Below are positions 1-8,187 of a stretch of DNA of 64,000 bases, piece by piece; position 1 is the stretch's first letter; each line of letters starts with the position of its first letter. The position numbers and the translations under genes were made by a program. The DNA lies in the NCBI RefSeq assembly GCF_036378875.1, contig NZ_DASUVO010000093.1, forward strand, positions 1 to 64,000. The letters run 5' to 3'. This stretch comes from Actinophytocola sp036378875 (GTDB lineage Bacteria; Actinomycetota; Actinomycetes; Mycobacteriales; Pseudonocardiaceae). The notes under the pieces are model-generated. The model had not been told where the DNA came from. It saw only the letters and a list, made by a program, of their open reading frames with translations, and ran no database searches.

Positions 1-497
1 CCCGCATGCAGCACGTGGACCTGTTCACCTGGCTGCGCGGCGACATCCTGGTCAAGGCCGACAAGGTCACGATGGCCAACTCACTGGAGCTGCGGGTCCC
101 GTTCCTGGACGCGGAGGTCTTCAAGGTGGCGGCGAAGATCCCGTCCGAGGAGAAGATCACCAAGGAGACCACGAAGTACGCGCTGCGGCAGGCGATGCGG
201 CGCATCGTGCCGGAACACGTGCTCAACCGCCGCAAGCTGGGTTTCCCGGTCCCCATCCGCCTGTGGCTCAAGGACGAGATGTACGACTGGGCCCGCCAGA
301 TCATCCTCAGTTCGGAGACGGACGAGGAGATCGACAAGACGGCGGTCATGCGGCTGCTGGAGGACCATCGCGCGGGCGCCCTGGACCACAGCAGGCGCAT
401 CTGGGCTCTGCTGGTCTACATGCTGTGGCACGGCATCTTCGTCGAGAAGACCATCCAGCCCCGCATCCCGGAACCGCACTACCCGGTGAAGCTCTAG
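1..497 (+). CDS. asnB: Asparagine synthetase B, C-terminal fragment (cut by window edge)
   Basis: This is the C-terminal part of a glutamine-dependent asparagine synthetase, which makes asparagine from aspartate, ATP and glutamine in the cytoplasm. The reading frame is open from the window edge (codons from base 3) to TAG at 497. Visible family features are the stretch KADKVTMANSLELRVPFLD and the RRKLGFPVP block of the synthetase domain. The N-terminal glutaminase domain and the ATP-binding SGGxDS motif lie outside the window. The next recognisable gene downstream is adoK, the order remembered for Rv2201-Rv2202c of M. tuberculosis, which supports the call. Confidence 0.9.
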   Translation, partial: RMQHVDLFTWLRGDILVKADKVTMANSLELRVPFLDAEVFKVAAKIPSEEKITKETTKYALRQAMRRIVPEHVLNRRKLGFPVPIRLWLKDEMYDWARQIILSSETDEEIDKTAVMRLLEDHRAGALDHSRRIWALLVYMLWHGIFVEKTIQPRIPEPHYPVKL

Positions 498-637
498 CCA
501 GTGACCTGGAGTGGTTTGCGCTGCTTGTTGGCGGAGACGGCGCGGTAGGGCGGTGCGATCCGGACCGCCTCCGCGGGGTCGCGGGTGGGCTGTGGCCGGC
601 GCCGGATGCACTGGTCGCCGCAGTCGACGGTTGGTCC

Positions 638-991
638 TCAGCGCGGGGGTGAGGTCTGGAACTGCAAGCCGTAGCGTTCGCCGACCGCCATGAGCCGTTC
701 CAGGTCCGGCGGGGAGTCCGGCGGCGGTGGAACCTCTCTCGTCAGCGCCGGTTCGCCGATCTCGGCGAAGAACCTGTCTATACCGCCCGGCAGGTAGGTG
801 GCCAGGAGCCGTACGGTGTCCGTCGCGGGCTCGAAGGTCTCCAGCCTGCCTGCCGGGAAGTAGAAGAAGGCTCCCGGTCCTCCCTCGACGGTCTCGTCGT
901 TGACGTGTACGCGCGCTCTTCCCTCAAGAACGCGGATGGCCTCGGCGCCCGGGTGGGTGACCTGCTACACCGGTGGCCCGGAGGGAAACAT
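638..991 (-). pseudogene. Cupin-domain protein remnant with in-frame stop
   Basis: Reading the minus strand from an ATG at 991 gives a short N-terminal stub ending in GPPV, then an in-frame TAG at 967-965, then an open frame to TGA at 640-638. The part after the stop reads as the second half of a single-domain cupin: HPGAEAIRVLEGRARV, then GGPGAFFYFPAGRLETF, then a YLPGG segment. A normal protein of this kind is about 140-160 residues with an intact N-terminal strand set. Here most of that is missing and the frame is interrupted, so I call it a decayed gene. Readthrough or a sequencing error at the TAG is the alternative. Confidence 0.6.
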
Positions 992-1008
992 CCGGGGTCA
1001 AGGCAGCC

Positions 1009-1836
1009 CTAGCGCCGGAACCGCCACGTCTTGCTGTCGAAGAGCAGGCAGATGCTCGGTGACAGCACGACCACGCGCAGCGTGCCGTCGCGTTCGTCGT
1101 AGTCGATGCCCTCGACCTCGAAGTTGCCGGAGCAGCCGCTCTGCAGCGGGAGTTGACCCAGCGAGGTGACCCGACCGGTGACGTCGGCCGCGCCGACCGG
1201 TGCCGCGAGGTCGACCTGGAGCAGCGGTTTGGTGGTGCCGAACAGCGTCCCGGCGGGGTCGTCCGAGGAGCACAGCAGCTGCGTCGCGGTCACGAAGTCG
1301 CAGCCCTGCACGTCCCGGACCGGTCGGTCGAGCCGGATCGCGGACGCGTAGGGCAGGTTCGCCGACGGGTTCGTGTGCGCGATCCCCGGCATGGGGTGCA
1401 CGAGCAGGCGGGACATCGTCCCCCACTCGCCCGCCACCAGCCACCGGCCGTCCGGCGAGACCGCGGCGAACGAGTTGTTGTTCGCCTCCCACGACTCGAG
1501 GGCGTGCTGGTACTCCGTCCACGTCCCGTCCGGCGCCTCGACGCGGAACAGTTTCGCCCCTCGGTCGTCGCGCTGGTACGGCTCCACGTAGTAACCGCGT
1601 CCGGCACCCGGGTCACCCACATGGTTCCAACCGCGGCTGGACACCGACGCCGGGATGGTGCCGATCCCCGTGTAGCGGACCACCGTCCCGGACGGCCGTT
1701 CGACAACAGCGAGCCCCTGGCTTTCGTCCAGGGGCCGCGCCACGTCAGAGCCGATGGTCCGCCAGGGACCGACGTCGGCCGACGCCAGTCCGGCGAACGC
1801 GAGCATGAGCACTGCGGTGACCGCGAGAACACGCAT
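1009..1836 (-). CDS. Secreted protein of unknown function
   Basis: 275 residues if started at the ATG at 1836; a GTG two codons upstream is also possible. The first 20 residues form a clear Sec signal peptide with a cleavage site after ASA. The mature part has repeated strand-turn patterns such as SPDGRWLVAGEW and ERDGTLRVVVLSPS, suggesting a beta-propeller-like extracellular fold, and a few cysteines (QGCDF, LLCSS, SGCSG) that could form disulphides. No catalytic motif is recognisable. It ends 18 bp from the start of the cupin remnant and lies downstream of adoK on the same strand. Confidence 0.7.
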   Translation of the reverse strand: MRVLAVTAVLMLAFAGLASADVGPWRTIGSDVARPLDESQGLAVVERPSGTVVRYTGIGTIPASVSSRGWNHVGDPGAGRGYYVEPYQRDDRGAKLFRVEAPDGTWTEYQHALESWEANNNSFAAVSPDGRWLVAGEWGTMSRLLVHPMPGIAHTNPSANLPYASAIRLDRPVRDVQGCDFVTATQLLCSSDDPAGTLFGTTKPLLQVDLAAPVGAADVTGRVTSLGQLPLQSGCSGNFEVEGIDYDERDGTLRVVVLSPSICLLFDSKTWRFRR

Positions 1837-1878
1837 GGTCACCAGAAGTACCAGGTGTCACCGGAAAGCGGTACCTGC

Positions 1879-2853
1879 CTACGGCAGAATCGGAGCGATC
1901 TCCTCGGCCGCCTCCGGCCCGTACGCCGCACCGATCCGGGACAGCGCGAGCTCCTTGTCGAGCACCCACTCCTGCGGCCCGACGGTCTCGAGCACCAGCA
2001 CGGCGATGTACGACCCGAGCTGCGCGGCACGCTCCAGGCCGAGGCCCTTCTCCAGCCCGGCGAGCAGGCCGGCGCGGAACGCGTCACCGACGCCGGTCGG
2101 GTCCGCCTTCACGGTCTCCGGCACGGCGGAGACGTGGATCGAGGTGCCGGAGGCGTCGACCAGCTCGACACCCTTCTCACCGAGCGTGGTGATCCGCATG
2201 CCGACGCGCGACAGCACGTCCTGCTCCGACCAGCCGGTCTTCTGCCGCAGCAGCTCCCACTCGTAGTCGTTGCTGAACAGGTACTTGGCGCCGTCGACGA
2301 ACGACCGGATCTGCTCGCCAGACATCCGCGCGAGCTGCTGCGACGGGTCGGCGGCGAACGCGTACCCGCGCGCGCGGCACTCGTCGGCGTGCCGGAGCAT
2401 GGCGTCCGGGTCGTCCGGGCTGATCAGCACCAGGTCGAACCCGCCGACCTGCTCCGCGACCGGCAGCAGCTCGATGTTGCGTGCCTCGGCCATCGCGCCG
2501 GCGTAGAACGACGCGATCTGGCACATGTCGTCGTCGGTGGTGCACACGAAACGGGCGGTGTGCGCGGTCTCCGACACGTGCACGCCCGAGCAGTCCACAC
2601 CGTGCCGCTCCAACCACGAGCGGTAGTCCCCGAAGTCCTCGCCCACCGCGCCGACCAGGATGGGCGAGCCGCCGAGCACACCCATGCCGAACGCGATGTT
2701 GGCACCGATCCCGCCACGCCGGACGACCAGGTCGTCGACGAGGAAGCTCAGCGAGATCCGGTGCAGCTGCTCCGCGACGAGCTGCTCGGCGAACCTGCCC
2801 GGGAAATGCATGAGATGGTCGGTCGCGATGCTTCCGGAGACGGCGACAGGCAC
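1879..2853 (-). CDS. adoK: Adenosine kinase, PfkB/ribokinase family
   Basis: This protein phosphorylates adenosine to AMP with ATP in purine salvage. It closely resembles the mycobacterial bacterial-type AdoK (Rv2202c): N-terminal SGSIATDHLMHFPGRF, the ETAHTARFVCTTD substrate-lid region, AADPSQQLARMSGEQI, and the PfkB signature DPTGVGDAFRAG with its catalytic aspartate near the C-terminus. I chose the GTG at 2853 because AGGGGGA sits 7 bases upstream and the product is then 324 residues, the length I recall for the mycobacterial enzyme. An ATG 30 bases upstream is a weaker alternative. Confidence 0.9.
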   Translation of the reverse strand: MPVAVSGSIATDHLMHFPGRFAEQLVAEQLHRISLSFLVDDLVVRRGGIGANIAFGMGVLGGSPILVGAVGEDFGDYRSWLERHGVDCSGVHVSETAHTARFVCTTDDDMCQIASFYAGAMAEARNIELLPVAEQVGGFDLVLISPDDPDAMLRHADECRARGYAFAADPSQQLARMSGEQIRSFVDGAKYLFSNDYEWELLRQKTGWSEQDVLSRVGMRITTLGEKGVELVDASGTSIHVSAVPETVKADPTGVGDAFRAGLLAGLEKGLGLERAAQLGSYIAVLVLETVGPQEWVLDKELALSRIGAAYGPEAAEEIAPILP

Positions 2854-3007
2854 GAGGGATTCCCCCTGATTGATGGTCGTCATGTGGGGTTGAACAGCGG
2901 TCGTCAACCGTAGTACGCCCTGACGACTCCGCCCCACCCGGGGACGCCGTTGACACTACCGGTTGGTAAGGCTGTCAACGAAATACCGTTCTATCTAAGT
3001 TCGAGTC

Positions 3008-3178
3008 GTGACCACACCAGAACCCGAGTCCTACGCCGAGCTGATCGCGGACTGCGCGGACATCCCGGCGGCTATCACCACCAGCGGGCGCGACCTGCCC
3101 GACCCTCGCGAACCCGCCCCATGGGAAGTCGACGAGGCGACGTTCGCGCAGGTCAGCAGCCTGGAAGAATACGTGTGA
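3008..3178 (+). CDS. Small acidic protein, 56 residues, unknown
   Basis: A GTG-started frame of 57 codons encodes an acidic peptide starting VTTPEPESYAELIAD and ending SSLEEYV. There is no ribosome-binding site, but TATCTA at 2992-2997 lies ten bases upstream of the GTG, compatible with leaderless transcription. A strong terminator hairpin starts 7 bases after the stop codon, which supports a real transcript. It lies between adoK and erpA, where M. tuberculosis also has an extra gene. I recognise no family. Confidence 0.5.
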   Translation: MTTPEPESYAELIADCADIPAAITTSGRDLPDPREPAPWEVDEATFAQVSSLEEYV

Positions 3179-3184
3179 CAAACG

Positions 3185-3224
3185 ACGACGGGCCGTGACC
3201 TCCAGCGAGGTCACGGCCCGTCGT
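3185..3224. terminator. Hairpin terminator between convergent genes
   Basis: A perfect inverted repeat of 17-bp arms (3185-3201 and 3208-3224) with a 6-base loop lies between the stop of the small plus-strand gene at 3178 and the stop of erpA at 3233. Its position between convergent ends fits a bidirectional terminator. There is no U-tract, as is usual in actinobacteria. Confidence 0.8.
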
Positions 3225-3232
3225 TCGTTGAC

Positions 3233-3595
3233 TCAGTGGAACGAGTCGCCGCAGGCGCAGGAACCACCGGCGTTGGGGTTGTCGATGGTGAAGCCCTGCT
3301 TCTCGATGGTGTCGACGAAGTCGATCGTCGCGCCCTGGACGTACGGGGCACTCATCCGGTCCACGGCCACCTTCAGGCCGTTGAAGTCCCGGAACAGGTC
3401 ACCGTCGAGCGTGCGCTCGTCGAAGAACAGCTGGTAGCGCAGGCCGGCACAGCCACCCGGCTGAACGGCGATGCGCAGGTGCATGTCGTCACGGCCCTCC
3501 TGGTCCAGCAGAGCCTTGGCCTTGCTGGCGGCGGCCTCCGACAGGAGCACGCCGTGCGTCTCCGTCTCGGTGGTGTTCTCCTGGGCGGTCGTCAT
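3233..3595 (-). CDS. erpA: A-type iron-sulfur cluster insertion protein
   Basis: 120-residue A-type carrier (HesB/IscA/ErpA) that receives Fe-S clusters and delivers them to apoproteins. The three ligand cysteines are present: C49 in QPGGCAGLRYQ, and C113 and C115 in the C-terminal GGSCACGDSFH. The first 15 residues are a polar extension typical of actinobacterial homologues. Context matches Rv2204c, between adoK and glycerate kinase. Plausible clients in this window include LipA, which needs two 4Fe-4S clusters. Confidence 0.9.
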   Translation of the reverse strand: MTTAQENTTETETHGVLLSEAAASKAKALLDQEGRDDMHLRIAVQPGGCAGLRYQLFFDERTLDGDLFRDFNGLKVAVDRMSAPYVQGATIDFVDTIEKQGFTIDNPNAGGSCACGDSFH

Positions 3596-3704
3596 GGTTC
3601 TCCCTCGACCTCTCCGACGTCACTACCGGGGTCAATCCCGGCCGAGCCGCCGTTATTCCCCGTCCTCTGTATCCATGGTGACACATCTCGCTGGAGCCCC
3701 GCTG

Positions 3705-4814
3705 TTACAGCCGCCACTGCGTCGAGACGTGCTTGGCCAGATCGCTCAGCGTGCCCGCCGGGTCGGCGAGCGAGGCCTCGGCCGAGCCGACGTGCTCGGC
3801 GACCGCGTAGGCCTGCGTCACCCCGGCCGACGCGGCGCGGCGGCGGCCGACGCTGACCTGCCCGGCCAGCACCAGGCACGGTACGCCACGTTCTGACGAC
3901 GCTGCGGACACCCTGGTCACGAGCTTGCCGCGGAGTGACTGGAAGTCGAAGCTGCCCTCGCCGGTCACCACCAGCTCGGCGTGGCCGAGCGCGTCGTCGA
4001 GGCCGGTCAGCCTGCGGACCACCCCGGCGCCGGACTCGACCGTGGCGCCGAGCGCGATGAGTCCGGCCCCGAGCCCGCCGGCGGCGCCCGCGCCCGGCTC
4101 GTCGCGGATGTCACGGCCGGCGACCTTGGCGAGGATGTCCGCCCAGCGGGCGAGCGCGCGCTCGAGGCGGCGGACCGCCAGGTCGTCCGCGCCCTTCTGC
4201 GGGCCGAACACCCTGGCCGCCCCGTCCTTGCCGAGCAGTGGGTTCTCCACGTCGGAGGCCGCGACGAGCCGGACGTCACCGAGGTCGACCTGGCCGTCGA
4301 GCCGCACCGTGTCGATCAGCGGGCCACCGCCGGATCGCAGCGGCTCGCCGTCGTCACCCACAGGTGTGGCCCCGAGCGCGCGGAACATCCCAGCGCCACC
4401 GTCAGTACTGCCGGAGCCACCCAGGCCAACCACGATCGTGTGCACCTTGCGGTCCAACGCGTGTGCGATGAGCTCACCGACCCCGACCGTGCTCGCGGCG
4501 AGCGCGTCCCGTTCCTCCCGAGGCACGAGCGTCAGGCCGCACGCCTGCGCGCACTCGATGTACGCGGTGCCGTCGTGCTCGAGCCACACGGCGTCGACCG
4601 GGGTGCCGAGCGGTCCCGCGACCGTCCGGTGATGCAGGTGCCCGCTGAGCGCCGAGTGGAGCACCTCGACGAACCCCGGGCCGCCGTCTGCGAGGGGACA
4701 GAGGGTGAGCTCGTCGTCCGGCGCACCGCTGCGCCACCCGGCGGCGATGGCCTCGGCGGCCTCCGGCGCGGTCAACGTCCCACCGAAGCAGTCAGGAGCG
4801 ATCAGGACCCGCAT
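3705..4814 (-). CDS. Glycerate kinase
   Basis: 369 residues, ATP-dependent glycerate kinase of the GarK/GlxK family, giving phosphoglycerate from glycerate in the cytoplasm. Family blocks are visible: MRVLIAPDCFGGTLTAPEAA at the N-terminus, CPLADGGPGFVEVL, the glycine-rich VVGLGGSGSTDGGAGM and PGAGAAGGLGAGLIALGA. A TTG two codons upstream of the chosen ATG is possible but no site for it is evident. It is the counterpart of Rv2205c and starts 38 bp from the divergent DUF3043 gene, so the two share a short promoter region. Confidence 0.88.
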   Translation of the reverse strand: MRVLIAPDCFGGTLTAPEAAEAIAAGWRSGAPDDELTLCPLADGGPGFVEVLHSALSGHLHHRTVAGPLGTPVDAVWLEHDGTAYIECAQACGLTLVPREERDALAASTVGVGELIAHALDRKVHTIVVGLGGSGSTDGGAGMFRALGATPVGDDGEPLRSGGGPLIDTVRLDGQVDLGDVRLVAASDVENPLLGKDGAARVFGPQKGADDLAVRRLERALARWADILAKVAGRDIRDEPGAGAAGGLGAGLIALGATVESGAGVVRRLTGLDDALGHAELVVTGEGSFDFQSLRGKLVTRVSAASSERGVPCLVLAGQVSVGRRRAASAGVTQAYAVAEHVGSAEASLADPAGTLSDLAKHVSTQWRL

Positions 4815-4852
4815 GGACAAAGCGTAGTCGGGCCTCCTTTACGCTTTGGCCT

Positions 4853-5512
4853 GTGAGGTTCCTTCGCCGTAAAGATGCAGAGAGCACCGACGCCGTCGAC
4901 GACGCCGGTGAGGCAGCGCTCACGGAGGAGGACGACGCCAGAAGCAAGGCCCACACGCCGGGCAAGGGTCGCCCGACGCCCAAGCGCCGCGAAGCGGAGC
5001 AGCGCAAGCGCGGACCGGTCGCGCCGCCGCCACGCACCACCCGTGAGGCCATCAAGCGGGCACGTGGCAGCAAGGAGGACCGCAAGGAGCTCGCCGCCAA
5101 GCGCAAGGAGATCCGCCAGACCCAGCGTGAACGCATGATGGAGGGCGACGAGCGGTACCTGATGCCGCGCGACCGCGGCCCGGTCAAGGCCTACGTCCGC
5201 GACCTGGTCGACTCGCGCCGCAACCTGCTCGGGCTGTTCATGCCGCTCGCGGTCCTGATCTTCGTCGCGCTGCTGGTGCCCGATGCCCGGATCCAGAGCT
5301 TCACCACGCTCCTGTGCCTGCTGATGCTGGTCGCGATGATCTTCGAGGGCGTGTTGTCCGGCAACCGGATCACCCGGCGAGTGCGGCAGAAGTTCCCCAA
5401 GGAGCCGATCCGGGGCCTGTCGATCGGCTGGTATGCGTTCATCCGTGCCTCGCAGATCCGCAAGCTGCGGGTGCCGAAGCCGCGGGTGTCGCCGGGCGAG
5501 AAGATTGACTGA
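4853..5512 (+). CDS. DUF3043 family membrane protein
   Basis: 219 residues from a GTG start. The first half is highly charged and basic, with KRREAEQRKRG and SKEDRKELAAKRKEIR suggesting a coiled or disordered cytoplasmic region. It is followed by RDRGPVKAYVRDLVDSRRN, then two membrane segments (about residues 124-141 and 148-168), and a basic C-terminal tail. This architecture matches actinobacterial DUF3043 proteins such as Rv2206; function unknown. The stop codon overlaps the start of the next gene. Confidence 0.85.
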   Translation: MRFLRRKDAESTDAVDDAGEAALTEEDDARSKAHTPGKGRPTPKRREAEQRKRGPVAPPPRTTREAIKRARGSKEDRKELAAKRKEIRQTQRERMMEGDERYLMPRDRGPVKAYVRDLVDSRRNLLGLFMPLAVLIFVALLVPDARIQSFTTLLCLLMLVAMIFEGVLSGNRITRRVRQKFPKEPIRGLSIGWYAFIRASQIRKLRVPKPRVSPGEKID

Positions 5513-6302
5513 CCTGGGGCGCGACCCGCTTCCCCTGCGGGGACGGGTGGCGCTGGTGACGGGTGCGTCCCGTCGTGCCGGCATCGGGTACGCCGTGTGC
5601 CGGCGGCTGGCCGCGTACGGGGCGAGCGTGTTCGTACACCACTTCAGCCCGCACGACGCGACGCAGCCATGGGGCGCGGACGAGGTCACCTCGGTCGTCG
5701 ACGGGGTGCGGTCCGCACTCGCCGACCCGGCCGCGCGTGTCGCGGACATGTCGGCGGACCTGGCCGACCCCGCGATGCCAGCTCACCTGGTGTCCTCAGC
5801 GGTGGCCGAGCTTGGCGGGCTGGACATCCTGGTGTGCAACCAGGCACTGTCCGGTTCGGACGGTCCACTGTCGACCATGACCGCCGCGAGGCTGGACGCG
5901 CACTGGACGGTCAACGCGCGGGCGTCGATCCTGCTGGCCCGCGCCTTCGCCGACCTCGGCCGGCCGGGACGGCTGATCTTCCTGACCTCCGGGCAGAACG
6001 AGGGCCCGATGCCGGACGAGGTGGCGTACGCGGCGAGCAAGGGCGCGCTGTGGTCGATCACGGCGACCCTGGCGGACGGACTGGCGGACCAGGGCGTCAC
6101 GGTGAACGCGGTGAACCCGGGCCCTGTCGACACCGGCTACGCCCCGCCGGACGCGCGGGCGGCGGTGGCGGCCCGTTTTCCCGGCGGCGACTGGGGCACC
6201 CCGGACGACCCGGCACGCCTGATCGCCTGGCTGGCGACGGACGAGGCCCGCTGGATCACCGGACAGGTGATCAACACCGAGGGCGGCTTCCGCCGCTGGT
6301 GA
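5505..6302 (+). CDS. Short-chain dehydrogenase/reductase
   Basis: A 265-residue classical SDR, probably NAD(P)H-dependent, substrate unknown. The Rossmann motif is slightly extended (VTGASRRAGIGYAV), and the catalytic Tyr and Lys are in VAYAASKGAL, with the expected serine in FLTSGQNEG upstream. A TTG start at 5505 is preferred: it has GGGCGAG shortly upstream, leaves little extra N-terminus, and overlaps the DUF3043 stop, implying translational coupling. The C-terminal ITGQVINTEGGF is typical of the family. Confidence 0.85.
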   Translation: MTDLGRDPLPLRGRVALVTGASRRAGIGYAVCRRLAAYGASVFVHHFSPHDATQPWGADEVTSVVDGVRSALADPAARVADMSADLADPAMPAHLVSSAVAELGGLDILVCNQALSGSDGPLSTMTAARLDAHWTVNARASILLARAFADLGRPGRLIFLTSGQNEGPMPDEVAYAASKGALWSITATLADGLADQGVTVNAVNPGPVDTGYAPPDARAAVAARFPGGDWGTPDDPARLIAWLATDEARWITGQVINTEGGFRRW

Positions 6303-6368
6303 GCGGGCTGGGGCTGGCCTCCGGCCCCCGGTTCCATCCTCCCACGGCATACCGACAGTCGTGGTCCG

Positions 6369-6417
6369 CGAAGATCGTCAGCGGTGAAGTTGTCCACAGG
6401 CGACGCGGTTGTCCACA
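6369..6417 (+). repeat. Paired DnaA-box element, copy 1
   Basis: Two perfect actinobacterial DnaA boxes (TTGTCCACA) lie at 6390-6398 and 6409-6417, 19 bp apart and in the same orientation, preceded by CGAAGATCGT at 6369-6378. The same 49-bp layout occurs inverted at 46199-46247. Both copies lie close to a GGCCTCCGGCCCCC block (here from about 6316). This intergenic stretch (6303-6468) holds no gene; it also precedes the aldo/keto reductase and may contain its promoter. Confidence 0.7.
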
Positions 6418-6468
6418 GGTCGACACTCGGCGCCGGACCTGGAGTAGGTCCAGCGTTAGGTTTGGGGC

Positions 6469-7479
6469 ATGGAGTTTCGTCGTCTTGGCCGCAGCGGCCT
6501 CAACGTCAGTGAGATCTCGTACGGCAACTGGATCACGCACGGGTCGCAGGTGGAGGAGGAGCAGGCACACGCGTGTGTGAAGGCCGCGCTCGACGCCGGC
6601 ATCACGACCTTCGACACAGCCGACGTGTACGCGAACACGCGTGCCGAGTCGGTGCTCGGCCGGGCGCTGGCGGGACAGCGCCGGGAGAGCCTGGAGATCT
6701 TCACGAAGGTGTTCTGGCCGACCGGGCCCGGCGGCCCGAACGACAAGGGGCTGGGGCGCAAGCACATCATGGAGTCGGCCAACGCCTCCCTTCAGCGGCT
6801 GCAGACCGACTACCTCGACCTGTACCAGGCGCACCGCTACGACCACAGCGTGCCGCTGGAAGAGACCATGCTCGCGTTCGCCGACCTCGTGCGGGCCGGC
6901 AAGGTGCTCTACATCGGGGTCTCGGAGTGGACCGCCGACCAGATCACCGCGGGTGCCGAGCTCGCCCGTGAGCTGAAGGTCCCGTTCATCTCGAACCAGC
7001 CGCAGTACTCGATGCTGTGGCGGGTCATCGAGGGCGAGGTTGTGCCGGCGAGCGAGGCGGCCGGGATCAGCCAGATCGTGTGGTCGCCGATCGCGCAGGG
7101 CGTGCTCACCGGCAAGTACCTGCCCGGCCAGGCGCCGCCGGCGGGCTCCCGCGCGACCGACGAGAGCGGCGGCAAGTTCGTCAGCCGCTTCCTGTCACGG
7201 GACGGCCTGCTGGAGGCCGTCCAGCAGCTCAAGCCGATCGCCGAGGAGGCGGGTCTGTCACTGGCGCAGCTCGCGATCGCCTGGGTGCTGCAGAACCAGA
7301 ACGTGGCCTCGGCGATCATCGGCGCCACCCGGCCAGAGCAGGTCGTTGAGAACGTGGCGGCGGCCGGCAAGACGCTCGACGCCGACGTGCTGAAGAAGAT
7401 CGACGACGTTCTCGACGGGCACGTGGAGCGCGACCCGTCGCTCACGCACGCTAGTTCTCCCGGGGGTGCAGGCTCATAG
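6469..7479 (+). CDS. Aldo/keto reductase
   Basis: 336 residues, NADPH-dependent aldo/keto reductase of the voltage-gated K-channel beta-subunit-like branch; physiological substrate unknown. Catalytic tetrad positions are visible: Asp and Tyr in FDTADVYANTRAE, Lys in IFTKVFW and His in YQAHRYDHS. The cofactor region is near SAIIGATRPEQVVENV. A damaged paralogue lies at 55007-55928 on the other strand. The 3' end overlaps the convergent small gene at 7451 by 29 bp. Confidence 0.88.
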   Translation: MEFRRLGRSGLNVSEISYGNWITHGSQVEEEQAHACVKAALDAGITTFDTADVYANTRAESVLGRALAGQRRESLEIFTKVFWPTGPGGPNDKGLGRKHIMESANASLQRLQTDYLDLYQAHRYDHSVPLEETMLAFADLVRAGKVLYIGVSEWTADQITAGAELARELKVPFISNQPQYSMLWRVIEGEVVPASEAAGISQIVWSPIAQGVLTGKYLPGQAPPAGSRATDESGGKFVSRFLSRDGLLEAVQQLKPIAEEAGLSLAQLAIAWVLQNQNVASAIIGATRPEQVVENVAAAGKTLDADVLKKIDDVLDGHVERDPSLTHASSPGGAGS

Positions 7480-7627
7480 GTCCGTACACGACCTCGCCGT
7501 CACACAGGAGGGTCACCTCGTCGACGCCTTCGTCGACGAGGTCCCGCCAGTGCTCGCTCAACCACTCCTCCGCGGCGGGTTGATCGGCGAACACGAGCGA
7601 CGAGTCATGGCTCCAGCGGTACTCCAC
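7451..7627 (-). CDS. Small protein, 58 residues, unknown
   Basis: Starts at GTG 7627 and reads VEYRWSHDSSLVFADQ, then AEEWLSEHWRDLVDEG, then DEVTLLCDGEVVYGP. It looks like a small mixed alpha/beta domain. It is divergent from cobU with only 24 bp between start codons, and its end overlaps the aldo/keto reductase gene. Good coding character but no recognised family. Confidence 0.55.
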   Translation of the reverse strand: MEYRWSHDSSLVFADQPAAEEWLSEHWRDLVDEGVDEVTLLCDGEVVYGPMSLHPREN

Positions 7628-7651
7628 GACATCGCAAGATAGCGTGCGGCC

Positions 7652-8161
7652 GTGGCAACACTGGTGCTCGGCGGTGCGCGTTCCGGCAAGTCGGCGCACG
7701 CGGAAGGGCTCATGCCCGCGGAGGCGACGTACGTGGCGACCGCCCGGGTCGACCCGGCCGACGAGGAGTGGCAGGAACGGATCGCCGTCCACGTCGCCCG
7801 CCGACCACCTGGTTGGCGCACGGTGGAGCCACCGGACCTGCCGGCCTACCTGGCCACGGCGGCGGGCCCGGTCATCGTCGACGACGTCGCGACGTGGCTG
7901 ACCGGCGTGATGGACGACGAGGGCGCGTGGGACGGCACGCTCGACGGGGTGCGACGGGAGTGCGACCGGCTGGTCACGGCGGTGGCTGAGTGCCGGGCGG
8001 AATTGGTGCTGGTGTCCGCTGAGGTCGGCCTCGGCGTGGTGCCCTCGACGCGTTCTGGCAGGCTCTTCCGCGACCAGCTTGGCGCGCTCAACGCGGGCCT
8101 CGCGGAACGGTGCGCTTCGGTGGTGCTGCTGGTGGCAGGCATCCCCCTGCGCCTGCGGTGA
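7652..8161 (+). CDS. cobU: Adenosylcobinamide kinase / adenosylcobinamide-phosphate guanylyltransferase
   Basis: This bifunctional enzyme phosphorylates adenosylcobinamide and then transfers GMP to it during nucleotide-loop assembly of cobalamin. The P-loop is GGARSGKSAHAE at the N-terminus, the candidate guanylylated histidine is in ERIAVHVARRPPGW, and VSAEVGLGVVP near residue 130 is a family motif. At 169 residues it is near the usual size. It is followed by cobT after 26 bp and cobS overlapping, so the three form one operon. Confidence 0.92.
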   Translation: MATLVLGGARSGKSAHAEGLMPAEATYVATARVDPADEEWQERIAVHVARRPPGWRTVEPPDLPAYLATAAGPVIVDDVATWLTGVMDDEGAWDGTLDGVRRECDRLVTAVAECRAELVLVSAEVGLGVVPSTRSGRLFRDQLGALNAGLAERCASVVLLVAGIPLRLR

Positions 8162-8187
8162 TGTGGTGCGACCTGGAGGGACATGCC

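Noticed and set aside
500..637. Minus-strand open stretch after the cupin stop, reaching TAG at 496-494
   Set aside because: In frame with the cupin remnant but no start or motif; probably chance in high-GC sequence.
1153..2913. Long plus-strand open frame of 586 codons opposite adoK
   Set aside because: Composition-driven antisense frame; Arg/Pro/Gly-rich translation with no motifs, whereas the other strand encodes a clear kinase.
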